Of a stretch of 64,000 nt of DNA, positions 27,102 to 34,956 are shown in pieces. Made by a program: the position numbers and the translations under genes. The notes beneath the pieces were generated by a model. The model saw nothing but the letters and a program-made list of their open reading frames with translations, was not told where the DNA came from and ran no database searches. Every line of letters begins with the position of its first letter. Within the stretch, counting starts at the first letter, position 1. The DNA comes from FEN-299 sp963717945 (GTDB taxonomy: Bacteria; Acidobacteriota; Vicinamibacteria; Vicinamibacterales; Fen-181): contig CAVQXT010000007.1 of NCBI GenBank assembly GCA_963717945.1, forward strand, positions 1,426,001-1,490,000, written 5' to 3'.

Positions 27102-27614
27102 CTACCGGCGGGGCGGCCTGGACTTGACGAAGAGCTGCGTGAAGTAGAGCGAGCCGTTCTCCGCCCGGGCGACGCCGATGCCCGTCAGGTCGTAATCTCC
27201 CTCGATGTTCTGGCGGTGGCCCGGGCTGTCGATCCAGCCGCCGACCGCGACGGCCGCGGGGTCCGACAGGTTCAGCAGCATGAAGACGTTCTCGGCCACG
27301 CCAGTCCAGGTGATGGTCTTCGCGAGCTCGTGCATCCGCGCGTCGAAGCCGTCGTGGCCGAAGGCCGTCGCGCCGCTGGCCATGTCGCGGCTGTGCTGGC
27401 GCGCCTGCTCGGCGACCGACTCGCTCCACTGCAGACAGGCGAGTCCCTTCGAGGACCGATAGGCGTTGACCCGGGCGTGGGTCTGCTGCTCCAGGGAGGC
27501 CGGCGACGTGCCGGGCGGCGCGGCGGCGGTCCCCTGGCGGCCCGGCCAGGACGCGGCGCCGGCTGCCAGCGGAACGGCCAGGAGCAAGGCGACAATCCCG
27601 AGACGCTTGGTCAC
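27102..27614 (-). CDS. Secreted CAP (SCP/PR-1, YkwD-like) domain protein
   Basis: A 170-residue protein with a signal peptide (MTKRLGIVALLLAVPLAAGA). The CAP domain covers about residues 40-165: H-A-R-V-N-A-Y-R, then L-Q-W-S-E-S-V-A-E-Q-A-R-Q-H-S, G-V-A-E-N-V-F and W-I-D-S-P-G-H-R-Q-N-I. The conserved His and Glu residues of the CAP cavity are present. Bacterial members are exported; their biochemical role is mostly unknown. I chose GTG 27614 because GGAGGA stands 6 nt before it. The gene is convergent with the DUF4010 gene, 27 nt away. Confidence 0.88.
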   Translation of the reverse strand: MTKRLGIVALLLAVPLAAGAASWPGRQGTAAAPPGTSPASLEQQTHARVNAYRSSKGLACLQWSESVAEQARQHSRDMASGATAFGHDGFDARMHELAKTITWTGVAENVFMLLNLSDPAAVAVGGWIDSPGHRQNIEGDYDLTGIGVARAENGSLYFTQLFVKSRPPRR

Positions 27615-27830
27615 GGCGGCTCCTCCCCGGGCAGTGGCTCTCGACCGCCAAGTACGCAAGAGCGGTGCCCGGCACGGGTCGTGGTGAAAACGCGCCGATC
27701 GGGACGATTCTGGGGCGAATCCTGCGGCCGACCACCCGTTCCGACGGGCCGACCGGCCGCAGGAGCCGTCCAGGCCATACAGATTCGAAACCGCGCTGAC
27801 GGTTGAACGTCGCGGCGGCCGGCCGTCAGC

Positions 27831-28241
27831 TCACGCCACCGTCAGCTCCAGCACGATGTCCAGTTTCAGGACTTTCGAGATCGGGCACCCGGCCTTCGCG
27901 GCGGCGGCGGCCTCCTCGACCTTGGTCTTGTCCGCTCCGCGGGCCCGCACGGTGGTCTGCAGCAGGCTCCTGGTCAGCGCGAGGTTCTCGAACGTGACCG
28001 TGCACGTCGTCTCGATCGCGTCGGGCGTGATTCCCCGCTCGCCGAGCTGCGCGCTGAGCGCCATGCTGAAACAGCTCGCGTGCGCGGCGGCAATCAACTC
28101 CTCCGGGTTGGTACCCGGGTCGTTCTCGAAACGGGTCCGGAAGGTGACACTCTGATTGGTGATGGTGCCGCTCGCGACGCTGAAGCTGCCGCGGCCGTCC
28201 TTCAATCCGCCCGTCCACGTCGCGTGTGCGCTGCGCTTCAT
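27831..28241 (-). CDS. osmC: OsmC-family peroxiredoxin
   Basis: A 136-residue protein that reduces organic hydroperoxides in the cytoplasm. The two reactive cysteines are in A-H-A-S-C-F-S-M-A-L-S (near 58) and K-A-G-C-P-I-S-K-V-L (near 119), and the opening H-A-T-W-T-G-G-L-K-D-G-R-G matches OsmC rather than Ohr. It lies 22 nt downstream of the alcohol dehydrogenase stop and is probably in the same transcript. Confidence 0.93.
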   Translation of the reverse strand: MKRSAHATWTGGLKDGRGSFSVASGTITNQSVTFRTRFENDPGTNPEELIAAAHASCFSMALSAQLGERGITPDAIETTCTVTFENLALTRSLLQTTVRARGADKTKVEEAAAAAKAGCPISKVLKLDIVLELTVA

Positions 28242-28263
28242 GTGTGCTCCTTGTGTTGAGGGG

Positions 28264-29319
28264 CTATCCCTTCGCCAGCGACGCCATGTCGATGACGAAG
28301 CGGTACTTCACGTCGCTCTTGAGCATGCGCTCGTAGGCGGCGTTGATGTCCTGGATCGGGATCGTCTCGATGTCGGACGTGATGCCGTGCTTCGCGCAGA
28401 AGTCGAGCATCTCCTGCGTCTCCGCGATCCCGCCGATGAGCGAGCCCGCGATCCGCCGGCGCTTGAAGATCAGGTTGAAGATCATCGGGGACGGGTGCGG
28501 CGTGGCCGGCGCGCCGACCAGGCACAGCGTGCCGTCGCGCTTGAGCAGCGCGGTGAGCGCGTCGAGATCGTGCGGGGCGGCGACCGTGTCGAGGATGAAG
28601 TCGAAGCTGGCCGTGTGCCGCTTCATCTCGTCCGGGTTCCTCGAGACCACGACCTCGCTCGCGCCGAGCCGGCGGGCGTCGGCCGCCTTGCCCGGGGACG
28701 TCGTGAAGAGGATGACGTGCGCGCCCAAGGCGTGGGCGAGCTTCAGCCCCATGTGGCCGAGGCCGCCGAGGCCGACGATGCCGACCTTCGAGCCTCGCGA
28801 GACGCCCCAGTGGCGGAGAGGAGAGTAGGTGGTGATCCCGGCGCACAGGAGAGGCGCGACGGCGGCCAGGTTGGACCCCGGCGCGATCCTCAGGACGAAC
28901 GCCTCGTCCACCACGATGCGGCTCGAATACCCGCCGTAGGTCATCCCGCCCAGGTGCTTGTCCGGGCTGTTGTAAGTCAGCGTCGCGCCCTGCTGGCAAT
29001 ACTGCTCGAGGCCCGCCTGGCAGTCCGGGCAGGTCCGGCAGGCGTCCACCATGCAGCCGACACCGGCGAGATCGCCGGCCTTGAACCGGGTCACGCTGCC
29101 GCCCACGCGGCTGACGCGCCCGACGATTTCGTGGCCCGGCACGACGGGGTAGGTGGTGAACATCCACTCGTTGCGGACGGTGTGCAGGTCCGAGTGGCAC
29201 ACGCCGCAGAACTGGATGTCGATCTCGACGTCGCGCGGCCCCGGCTCGCGGCGTTCGAATCGGAAGGCGTCGAGCGGCGAGGCGGCGCTCTGCGCGGCAT
29301 AGCCTTTCACTGTGCTCAT
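28264..29319 (-). CDS. Zinc-dependent NADP alcohol/aldehyde dehydrogenase (YahK/AdhC type)
   Basis: A 351-residue medium-chain dehydrogenase. Catalytic zinc ligands are in F-C-G-V-C-H-S-D-L-H and P-G-H-E-I-V-G, the structural zinc is held by the C-R-T-C-P-D-C...Y-C cluster, and the cofactor loop is G-L-G-G-L-G-H-M-G. Substrate is likely an aldehyde reduced with NADPH, as in the YahK/cinnamyl-alcohol group. AGGAGG precedes the ATG at 29319 by 7 nt. It appears to form a two-gene operon with osmC, which suggests a response to reactive carbonyls and peroxides (inference). Confidence 0.92.
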   Translation of the reverse strand: MSTVKGYAAQSAASPLDAFRFERREPGPRDVEIDIQFCGVCHSDLHTVRNEWMFTTYPVVPGHEIVGRVSRVGGSVTRFKAGDLAGVGCMVDACRTCPDCQAGLEQYCQQGATLTYNSPDKHLGGMTYGGYSSRIVVDEAFVLRIAPGSNLAAVAPLLCAGITTYSPLRHWGVSRGSKVGIVGLGGLGHMGLKLAHALGAHVILFTTSPGKAADARRLGASEVVVSRNPDEMKRHTASFDFILDTVAAPHDLDALTALLKRDGTLCLVGAPATPHPSPMIFNLIFKRRRIAGSLIGGIAETQEMLDFCAKHGITSDIETIPIQDINAAYERMLKSDVKYRFVIDMASLAKG

Positions 29320-29454
29320 CGGCTGTCCTCCTGACTCCTCCAAAGATAGCATTCGAGCAGCCGATCGGGGGGATCGGCCGAAGGTCGGGGGGATGAGAAC
29401 AGTTCCGCCGCTGCCCTTCGGGATGCGCGGCGGGTTTCACGCGCCGGGGTGCCG

Positions 29455-29895
29455 CTACTCGATCTTCGGCGGGACGGACCGGCGGTAGGGCGTGAACTCG
29501 CCGAGGCTGCAGCCACCGAAGGCGGTGCGGCTCACCGGGTCGAACACGCTGACGACGTCGCCGCGGCAGAGGCGGGCCGCGGGGGTCCGCACCTTGATCG
29601 CCATGCCGGAGTCGAGGCCGGGACAACGGCCCGGCAGCCTGTTCACATAGACGACATCGTCGGTCGGACCGCGGAAGAGTATGACGCGCCCGCCGTACGC
29701 CTGGTTGCCTCCCAGGTCGCGTTCGAGGACGCAGTCCTCTGCCGGGCCGGCGACCATGCCGCTCAGTTCCGCGGCAAGCTTCGCCTCATCCTCGGCGGTC
29801 CGTGCCTGGTCGCGCGCGCGGGTTTCGGGCCGTCCGCCATGAGTGCAGGCAGCGGCGACGACGGCGGCTGCGCAAAGCAGCATGGTGGCCTTCAT
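29455..29895 (-). CDS. Small lipoprotein or secreted protein, DUF6491-like
   Basis: A 146-residue protein with a short signal sequence ending in A-A-A-C-T (possible lipobox cysteine at 17). The C-terminal half, with V-Y-V-N-R-L-P-G-R-C-P-G-L and L-C-R-G-D-V-V-S-V-F-D, then G-G-C-S-L-G-E-F, has the cysteine pattern I associate with DUF6491 proteins; this assignment is from memory. Function unknown. It stands alone between the dehydrogenase and the SnoaL-like gene. Confidence 0.75.
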   Translation of the reverse strand: MKATMLLCAAAVVAAACTHGGRPETRARDQARTAEDEAKLAAELSGMVAGPAEDCVLERDLGGNQAYGGRVILFRGPTDDVVYVNRLPGRCPGLDSGMAIKVRTPAARLCRGDVVSVFDPVSRTAFGGCSLGEFTPYRRSVPPKIE

Positions 29896-30025
29896 GACAT
29901 CCCTCGCTGAACAACCCGCCTCCGGCCGTGAGAGCGGATTCCGACTTCATCCTACTCCCCGGCGCGCGGGCGGCGCGGCGATCTCAACCTGGTCCGCGCC
30001 AAGGGCCGGCCGGGTGTGGCCCGCG

Positions 30026-30454
30026 CTATCGCGGCGGGTCTACGCTCAGGGCGCCCAGCTGCATCAGCAGCCCGGTGAAGTCGTAGAACCGCCGTTCCTC
30101 CTTGATGAGGAAGTCGGGGCCGAGTTCGTAGAGCGACACCCCTTCGAAGGTGCACCGCCTGCCGGTCCCCGCGATCCCCCGGAACTCGCCCAGATGGGTA
30201 GCGGCTACCGAGAAGTACACCGCCAGGCGGAGACCGCTCACGATAGGCGGTTCGAAGCGGAGCTGCCAGTCGGGGAATGACGCGAACAGGGAGGCGTAGC
30301 TCCCGCAGATCTGCTTCCGACCTTGGACGCGAGCGAACATGGGGCACACGATCACCCCGTCCTCGGCGTGGTCGCGGCAGAGCGCGTCCGCATCCCGCTT
30401 GCTCCACCCGTCGGCGTGGCGACCGATTAACGCGGCGATCTGCTCGTTGGTCAT
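30026..30454 (-). CDS. SnoaL-like/ester cyclase family protein
   Basis: A 142-residue protein of the NTF2-like superfamily. The order A-D-A-L-C-R-D-H-A-E-D-G-V-I, R-V-Q-G-R-K-Q-I-C, F-P-D-W-Q-L-R-F-E-P, G-E-F-R-G-I-A-G-T-G-R-R-C-T-F-E-G-V-S-L-Y-E matches the SnoaL-like polyketide/ester cyclase group. No cyclase substrate can be inferred, and many of these proteins have other roles. GGGAGGG precedes the ATG. A TATAAT hexamer lies on this strand at 30528-30533. Confidence 0.8.
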   Translation of the reverse strand: MTNEQIAALIGRHADGWSKRDADALCRDHAEDGVIVCPMFARVQGRKQICGSYASLFASFPDWQLRFEPPIVSGLRLAVYFSVAATHLGEFRGIAGTGRRCTFEGVSLYELGPDFLIKEERRFYDFTGLLMQLGALSVDPPR

Positions 30455-30527
30455 CGAGCCCTCCCGCTCAGCGGGGCGGACTGTCCACGGCTCGAACGGT
30501 CCGAAAGAGGATGGCGCTGTACGCTCG

Positions 30528-30533
30528 ATTATA
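30528..30533 (-). promoter_or_regulatory. TATAAT hexamer upstream of the SnoaL-like gene
   Basis: A perfect -10 consensus on the reverse strand, 73 nt before the start codon. A TTGACA lies only 10 nt further upstream, too close to be its -35 partner, so a standard two-box promoter is not shown. Confidence 0.35.
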
Positions 30534-30603
30534 GTTCCGGGACTGTCAACCGGCGTGGCCGGCCTGCAAAATACCTGGCCTATCGGCCGTGGCTCGTCCC
30601 GCG

Positions 30604-31303
30604 CTATCGGGCGGCGACCACGCAGCTCAGCGTCTCACGGCTGTCCGCGTCCTCGAGCAAGAGGATGCCCGGCTGGGGCCCGGAAAACCATCCAGACTTC
30701 GACAGGCGATAATGCCGGCCTGCGAACAACTCCACGCCGGGCGAGGCGGCCTTGCAGGAGGTGAGCGTGCTCGAGCCGCACATGACGCCGCGCCTGGCGG
30801 CCGGGTCCCAGTCGATCGCATAAGGTCCCGGCGGCAATTCGACCACGCGTCCCCCGACCTGGCGATCGTCAACGGTCATCGGGATTCCGCGCCCTATTTG
30901 CAGCGTCGCGACGTTCGACGCACGGCCGGGGAGGGGGGACGGGCGCGCGGTCGGCGTCGTCGTACGCGACGGCGATCTGTTTGAGCGGGTCCTTATCCGG
31001 GTTGGCCGCAGCCAGGAGCTCGAGAGTGCCCAACGACAGGATGTCGATGCCGAACACGAGGGGCGCCATCTTTGGGTGCCCGCGCCGAGCCGCCTTGTAC
31101 TGGTAAACGTCGTAGGTCGAGCCATCGACAGACCCTGCCCGCCACAGGGGCTTGCCCAGCTTCGACTCGACACCGGAGCGTTGCGCCGACGGCCGGACGA
31201 TGGTGAGGTCGGGCTCGTGGACGCCCCTCGCTGACTTGGTCGCCATGCAACCGGCCGACAGCGCAACCAGGACGAGCGTGAGGAAGATCCAGCGTGATCT
31301 CAT
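30604..31303 (-). pseudogene. Lipoprotein gene with an apparent single-base frameshift
   Basis: From ATG 31303 (GGAGG 7 nt upstream) a lipoprotein begins MRSRWIFLTLVLVALSAGCM, with a lipobox cysteine. The frame runs through L-L-A-A-A-N-P-D-K-D-P-L-K-Q-I-A-V-A-Y-D-D-A and then loses its protein-like character after a C6 run near 30936-30941. The overlapping frame continues with a sensible domain (V-V-E-L-P-P-G-P-Y-A-I-D-W-D...R-H-Y-R-L-S-K-S-G-W...I-L-L-L-E-D-A-D-S) down to the stop at 30604. Deleting one C restores a single protein of about 232 residues. It could be a real mutation or an assembly/sequencing error in the homopolymer. Family not recognised. Confidence 0.72.
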
Positions 31304-31545
31304 GGCAAACCTCCGTGGTGTCGTCACAACGCCAGTGAAGGGAATCGGACGGAAGGTTACCGGGAAGCGGACGGGAGCGTGCCGGAAGGGCTGGGGTCCC
31401 CGTCGATTCTCCGTCGCGAAGGGATGTGTGCTCAAGGGCACAGCGGACCGCTGCCCTCGAGGGCCATAGTCCTCGGTAGCGCGCGAGAGGATCGCCTTCC
31501 GCTCGCGCTTCACGCGCGGAGCCCACTCCGCGCCGGAGAACGGAC

Positions 31546-31698
31546 ATGCTGTACACGATCGCCGTCATCCTGCTGGTCGCGTGGCTGCTCGGCTTGACGG
31601 GCATCTACACGATCGGCCCGCTCTTGCACCTCCTGGGGGTCGGGGCCCTGGTGCTGTTCGTCGTCGGTTTCTTGAACGGCCGCCGCGCGCTCGGGTAG
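31546..31698 (+). CDS. Small two-helix membrane protein, lmo0937 family
   Basis: A 50-residue protein, MLYTIAVILLVAWLLGLTGI followed by a short loop and a second helix ending F-L-N-G-R-R-A-L-G. The pattern of two hydrophobic helices, the W-L-L-G-L centre and the basic tail match the lmo0937-family membrane proteins, which are abundant but of unknown function. GGAG lies 9 nt before the ATG. Confidence 0.8.
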   Translation: MLYTIAVILLVAWLLGLTGIYTIGPLLHLLGVGALVLFVVGFLNGRRALG

Positions 31699-31805
31699 CG
31701 CGAACGGTTGCGATCGGCCGCTCACCGCGCAAGTTCACCGGGTTGGGCGCTGCGTGAGAGCGGGTCGCGGCGGGCTGTTCCGGCCCGCCCTTCTCGCCCA
31801 GCGGA

Positions 31806-32063
31806 CTATCGTAGTTTGCGTCGGGCGGCGATCAATCCCCTCGCCTCCTGAGCGAGCCTTGGCTTCAGGGCTTCCGTCAGCACGTCGACTTGGTCCTGAA
31901 GCCTGTTGATCTTCTTGAGCTTCACGTCCTGCTCATGCCGCATCTCAATCAGCAGGTCTTCCATTCGGGAAAGTCGAGTGCTGACGGGCCGGACGATGGC
32001 GGCGACAACAGGCGGAACCCGCACGCGACGGTTTTTCTTCGCCATTCGTGTAATTGTGTCCAT
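31806..32063 (-). CDS. Hypothetical small basic coiled-coil protein
   Basis: An 85-residue open frame; translation may start at the internal ATG (32045, MAKKNRRVRV). The N-terminus is strongly basic and the middle (R-L-S-R-M-E-D-L-L-I-E-M-R to R-L-Q-D-Q-V-D-V-L-T) has leucines and hydrophobics in heptad spacing, suggesting a coiled coil. There is no convincing Shine-Dalgarno site. I do not recognise a family. It lies just upstream of the HicBA-like pair on the other strand. Confidence 0.5.
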   Translation of the reverse strand: MDTITRMAKKNRRVRVPPVVAAIVRPVSTRLSRMEDLLIEMRHEQDVKLKKINRLQDQVDVLTEALKPRLAQEARGLIAARRKLR

Positions 32064-32353
32064 TCACGGGGGCGGCGCTGTACAAGAGTGCACACTGACG
32101 GCTGACGGCGTCGCCTCTGCGGCGCTGTTCGCGCCCCATCTCGATGGTACAGGGCTCGGTTCTCCACGCGAGCCGAACCCCTACGACCTGACGGCGCGGT
32201 TGGCCGCGTAGTTCAGGGAGGGCGTCCCCGACGGAACCGCACGCGACGGGAAGGCTCTTTCCCCGGTGTTTCGGGCGGGGTGAACGCCGCCGAGCGCCAT
32301 CGGGTGCCATCCGTCGCTCGGTGGCCGTGTTCGGGTCGTGCTACAGCACCGGC

Positions 32354-32566
32354 ATGAGCGTGAGATGTGCGATCGAACTCGACCGCGAGGACGACGGCCG
32401 GTGGATCGCCGAGATTCGCGAACCGGCCGGCGTGCTGTGCTACGGCGCCAGCCGTGAGGAGGCGATCGTCCGCGTGCAAGCGCTCGCGCTCCGCGTGCTT
32501 GCCGACCGGCTCGAACACGCTGAAGCCCCTGCCGAACTTCTTGACGTGTCGTTTCGCGCCGCGTGA
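32354..32566 (+). CDS. HicB-like antitoxin
   Basis: A 70-residue protein starting MSVRCAIELDREDDGRWIAE, which matches the HicB partial RNase-H fold: alternating strand, acidic turn, then I-A-E-I-R-E-P-A-G-V and a helix with S-R-E-E-A-I-V-R-V-Q-A. It lacks a C-terminal DNA-binding domain, as in short HicB proteins. It overlaps the toxin gene by 4 nt (GTGA). TACAGC stands 6 nt before the ATG with no Shine-Dalgarno site. It should neutralise the HicA-like toxin. Confidence 0.75.
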   Translation: MSVRCAIELDREDDGRWIAEIREPAGVLCYGASREEAIVRVQALALRVLADRLEHAEAPAELLDVSFRAA

Positions 32567-32973
32567 GCACCTGGCCCTCGACGAAAGCTCGTCGTGTTTC
32601 TAGCGCGCTCACCCGAATCGGGTGGACAGTCCAGCGACAGACGGGATCCCACCGAATCCTCTCGCGTCCGCAATGGCCTGACCTGGTGTTTGCGTTTCAC
32701 GACGACGAGGAGGTCGGCCCCAGGATGCTCGCCCGCATCGCCAGAACCACCGGCCTACGGCCCGAGGATCTGTTGTTCCGCTCGTCAGCCGGAGCTCGTG
32801 CTTGGCAGAGACAGCGCTTGCAGGCCGTAGCTCCCGATTGGGAGGGCAACCTCCGCTTGATTGGACGGGGACTCGCTGGCTTGCCAACCGTAGCTCTCGA
32901 AAAGACTGGGGCAGGCGCGCCGTCGCCGCTTCGCGGCTATGGCGGGCAACCTTCGCCTGGATCGAGAGCGTAG
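32563..32973 (+). CDS. HicA-like mRNA interferase toxin with abnormal C-terminal extension
   Basis: The first 72 residues match HicA: K-A-R-R-V-S-S-A-L-T-R-I-G-W, then R-Q-T-G-S-H-R-I-L with the catalytic histidine (residue 30), then a basic helix and the end T-G-L-R-P-E-D-L-L. HicA proteins normally stop here. This frame runs on for about 64 residues rich in R, A, G and P, through a repeat-like stretch that ends beside tRNA-Glu, so the original stop was probably lost. It starts at GTG 32563, overlapping hicB. Whether the extended toxin is active cannot be told. Confidence 0.72.
   Translation: MSTWPSTKARRVSSALTRIGWTVQRQTGSHRILSRPQWPDLVFAFHDDEEVGPRMLARIARTTGLRPEDLLFRSSAGARAWQRQRLQAVAPDWEGNLRLIGRGLAGLPTVALEKTGAGAPSPLRGYGGQPSPGSRA
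32818..32965. repeat. Degenerate duplicated segments downstream of tRNA-Glu
   Basis: Bases 32818-32839 and 32880-32901 share about 17 of 22 positions around CCGTAGCTC. A second pair, 32841-32865 and 32941-32965, shares GGGCAACCT-CGC and GGAT-GA type sequence. The two pairs interleave, as if an element of about 60-100 bp had been duplicated and decayed. It lies at the 3' side of tRNA-Glu and encodes the aberrant tail of the HicA-like protein. Confidence 0.5.
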
Positions 32974-32975
32974 GT

Positions 32976-33051
32976 TGGCGTCCCCAACGGGATTCGAACC
33001 CGTGTTTTGGCCTTGAAAGGGCCACGTCCTGGGCCTCTGGACGATGGGGAC
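32976..33051 (-). tRNA. tRNA-Glu (TTC)
   Basis: The reverse strand folds into a tRNA: acceptor GTCCCCA pairs with TGGGGAC, discriminator G, CCA encoded at 32976-32978. The anticodon loop is CTTTCAA, giving anticodon TTC, and the T-loop is GTTCGAATC. Confidence 0.95.
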
Positions 33052-33398
33052 CGGCGACAAGAATCTCCTAGTCTAACACGCGCACTTTACGCACGCCAAC
33101 GCGCACCCGGGACTGGCGCCGAGGCGAGGCGGACCGGTCGGCCCTATGCCGCGCCGCAGGGATCTGCCCGAGCAAAGCGTAAACCTGCCCCGACCGTGCT
33201 GCCAGGGAGGGGCCGCTTTGCGCTCTTCGACCAGGCTCAGAGCGCCCCGAGCAACGTCGAGGGGCGAAGCGGCAGACCCGAGACGCGGCGTTCAGTCGGG
33301 TGCGGCCGCCACGTGCGGCGCTGTGCGCGGGAACTGCCGTTTCCAAGGCCCAGGGTGGTCCCCGGCTCATGACGCAGTGTGGCGTCAGCCGGCTCGCG
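33052..33398. other. Gene-free stretch between tRNA-Glu and the phosphofructokinase gene
   Basis: I see no credible gene in this 347-base region. It is GC-rich and holds the 3'-end element at 33351-33380. Open frames here have no start signals and no recognisable protein character. Confidence 0.6.
33351..33380 (-). repeat. 3'-end-associated element, copy 1
   Basis: Thirty bases that match 34927-34956 in inverted orientation at 28 of 30 positions, including a perfect 21-bp core (33360-33380, CGGCTCATGACGCAGTG in the centre). Read along the transcript of the phosphofructokinase gene it begins 18 nt after the stop codon. Confidence 0.85.
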
Positions 33399-34565
33399 TC
33401 AGTACAGGAACATCGGCTTCCCCAGCATGTCGAACACGCGCGGCCGGTAGTTCAGCGAGTCGTAAAGCGCCGCCACGTCCACGCGCTTGCGGCCCGCCAC
33501 CACCAGGTCGAGCGGCACGCTCGTGTAGACCCCTTGCTGGAGCGCCACCATCCGTCCCGTGCGACCGCTGGCCACCTGGTCGCACGCCAGCGACCCGAAC
33601 GACACGGCGACCATCCGGTCCAGGGAGTCCGGCGCACCCGACCGCATGATGTAGGTGAGCTGCTCGAACATGATGTTCGCGCCGGCGCGCCGCTGGATCT
33701 CCTGCGCGACCACGCGGCCGATGCCCCCGAGCTTCCGGTGGCCGTACGCGTCTTCCTCGCCCGACTCGTGAATCGTCCCGCCAATCGGACGCGCGCCCTC
33801 CGAGACCGTCACCAGTGCGTAGTTGGAGGGATTGCGCTTCCGGTCCTCGACCAGCAGCGCCGCGAGCCGATCGATGTCGAACGGGATCTCCGAGATGAGC
33901 GCGCGATCGACGTCCGCGAGATACGCGGCGAACAGCGACGTCTCGCCCGAGTTGCGACCGAACAGCTCGACGACGCCGATCCGCTCGTGCGAGCCGACCG
34001 ACGTGCGGAAGTTGGTGATGGCGTCCACCGACCGCGTGACCGCCGTCGAGAAGCCGATGCAGTAGTCGGTCCCGAACACGTCGTTGTCCATCGTCTTCGG
34101 GATGGCGACGACGGCGAAGCGCTCCTGGTGGAGGCGGCTGGCGAAGCTGAGCGTGTCGTCGCCGCCGACGGCGATGAGCGCGTGGAGGCCGAGGTGCTCG
34201 AGGACGCGCAGGGCGTGCCCGGTGCAGTCCACGCGTCCGTCCGGGCGCGCGAGCCGGTCCTCCTGCCGGACGAATGCCGGCACGTCTTCCGGCTTCATGC
34301 TGCTCGGGTTCGTCCTCGACGTGTGCAGGATCGTCCCGCCCGTGCGATCGATCGTGCGCACGCGGTCGGGCGGAAGCGGCATCGTCCAGGCGTCCGCGGA
34401 TGAGGCGTCGGACGGGTCGATCTCGAGCAGGCTGAGCCAGCCGCGGCGCAGGCCCACGAGTTCGAGGTCATGGCTGCGCGCCCGCAGCGCCACCGCCTTG
34501 ATGGCCGCGTTGAGCCCGGGCACGTCTCCGCCCCCCGTCAGGATGCCGATTCGACGCGTGGCCAT
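33399..34565 (-). CDS. 6-phosphofructokinase, probably pyrophosphate-dependent
   Basis: A 388-residue enzyme that phosphorylates fructose 6-phosphate. The phosphoryl-donor loop is G-G-G-D at the N-terminus, and the specificity residues are in A-V-G-G-D-D-T-L (134-137) and I-P-K-T-M-D-N-D (156-162). ATP-type enzymes usually have Gly at the second position of G-D-G and at the K-T-x-D-N-D lysine; Asp plus Lys is the pyrophosphate-type combination, so I favour PPi as donor. The catalytic aspartates of D-N-D are intact. GGGAG lies 8 nt before the ATG at 34565. It stands alone, divergent from tRNA-Lys. Confidence 0.88.
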   Translation of the reverse strand: MATRRIGILTGGGDVPGLNAAIKAVALRARSHDLELVGLRRGWLSLLEIDPSDASSADAWTMPLPPDRVRTIDRTGGTILHTSRTNPSSMKPEDVPAFVRQEDRLARPDGRVDCTGHALRVLEHLGLHALIAVGGDDTLSFASRLHQERFAVVAIPKTMDNDVFGTDYCIGFSTAVTRSVDAITNFRTSVGSHERIGVVELFGRNSGETSLFAAYLADVDRALISEIPFDIDRLAALLVEDRKRNPSNYALVTVSEGARPIGGTIHESGEEDAYGHRKLGGIGRVVAQEIQRRAGANIMFEQLTYIMRSGAPDSLDRMVAVSFGSLACDQVASGRTGRMVALQQGVYTSVPLDLVVAGRKRVDVAALYDSLNYRPRVFDMLGKPMFLY

Positions 34566-34773
34566 CTTGCGCTCCCGGCACGAGAATCACGGCCCGGACT
34601 CGACGACTGGGGCCGGCAGGACTTCTTGATCGGACCGAGCCAGGCCTGCGAGCCTCAGACGCGGCCGCCACGGATTCGCTGTTCGGAGAACTCGATCGCG
34701 AATCATAACAGGAAGGTAGGGGAGAGGAGTCCGGCGGCCGCGCGCCGGGCCGGTCCAGCCTCGGCGGTTGTGC

Positions 34774-34779
34774 TACGAT
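34774..34779 (+). promoter_or_regulatory. Putative extended -10 box for tRNA-Lys
   Basis: TGCTACGAT has the TGn extension followed by TACGAT, 57 nt upstream of the tRNA. The -35 region (CGGTCC) is poor. Confidence 0.35.
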
Positions 34780-34836
34780 CGCCGGAAGGCGCCGAGCGAA
34801 ACCGGCTGGTTCCGCGGCGCCACCCTCCTCGCGCAA

Positions 34837-34911
34837 GGGCCGGTAGCTCAGTGGTAGAGCATCGCACTTTTAATGCGGTGGTCGTGGGTTCGATCCCCAC
34901 CCGGCTCACCA
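34837..34911 (+). tRNA. tRNA-Lys (TTT)
   Basis: Acceptor GGGCCGG pairs with CCGGCTC (one G-U), the anticodon loop is CTTTTAA with anticodon TTT, the T-loop is GTTCGATCC, and CCA is encoded at 34909-34911. Confidence 0.95.
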
Positions 34912-34926
34912 GAATCCACCAATAGA

Positions 34927-34956
34927 ACACTGCGTCATGAGCCGGGGCGCACCCTG
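34927..34956 (+). repeat. 3'-end-associated element, copy 2
   Basis: Begins 15 nt after the tRNA-Lys 3' end and matches the element downstream of the phosphofructokinase gene in the same sense relative to transcription. Similarity appears to fade out over about 20 further bases. Confidence 0.85.

Noticed and set aside
30528..30549. TTGACA and TATAAT as one promoter for the SnoaL-like gene
   Set aside because: The two boxes are only 10 nt apart, far below the 16-18 nt needed; only the -10 was kept, with low confidence.
32976..34911. Genomic island between the two tRNA genes
   Set aside because: There is no integrase and no tRNA-end direct repeat; the only gene is a core-metabolism kinase. 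The inverted repeat is explained better as a 3'-end element.
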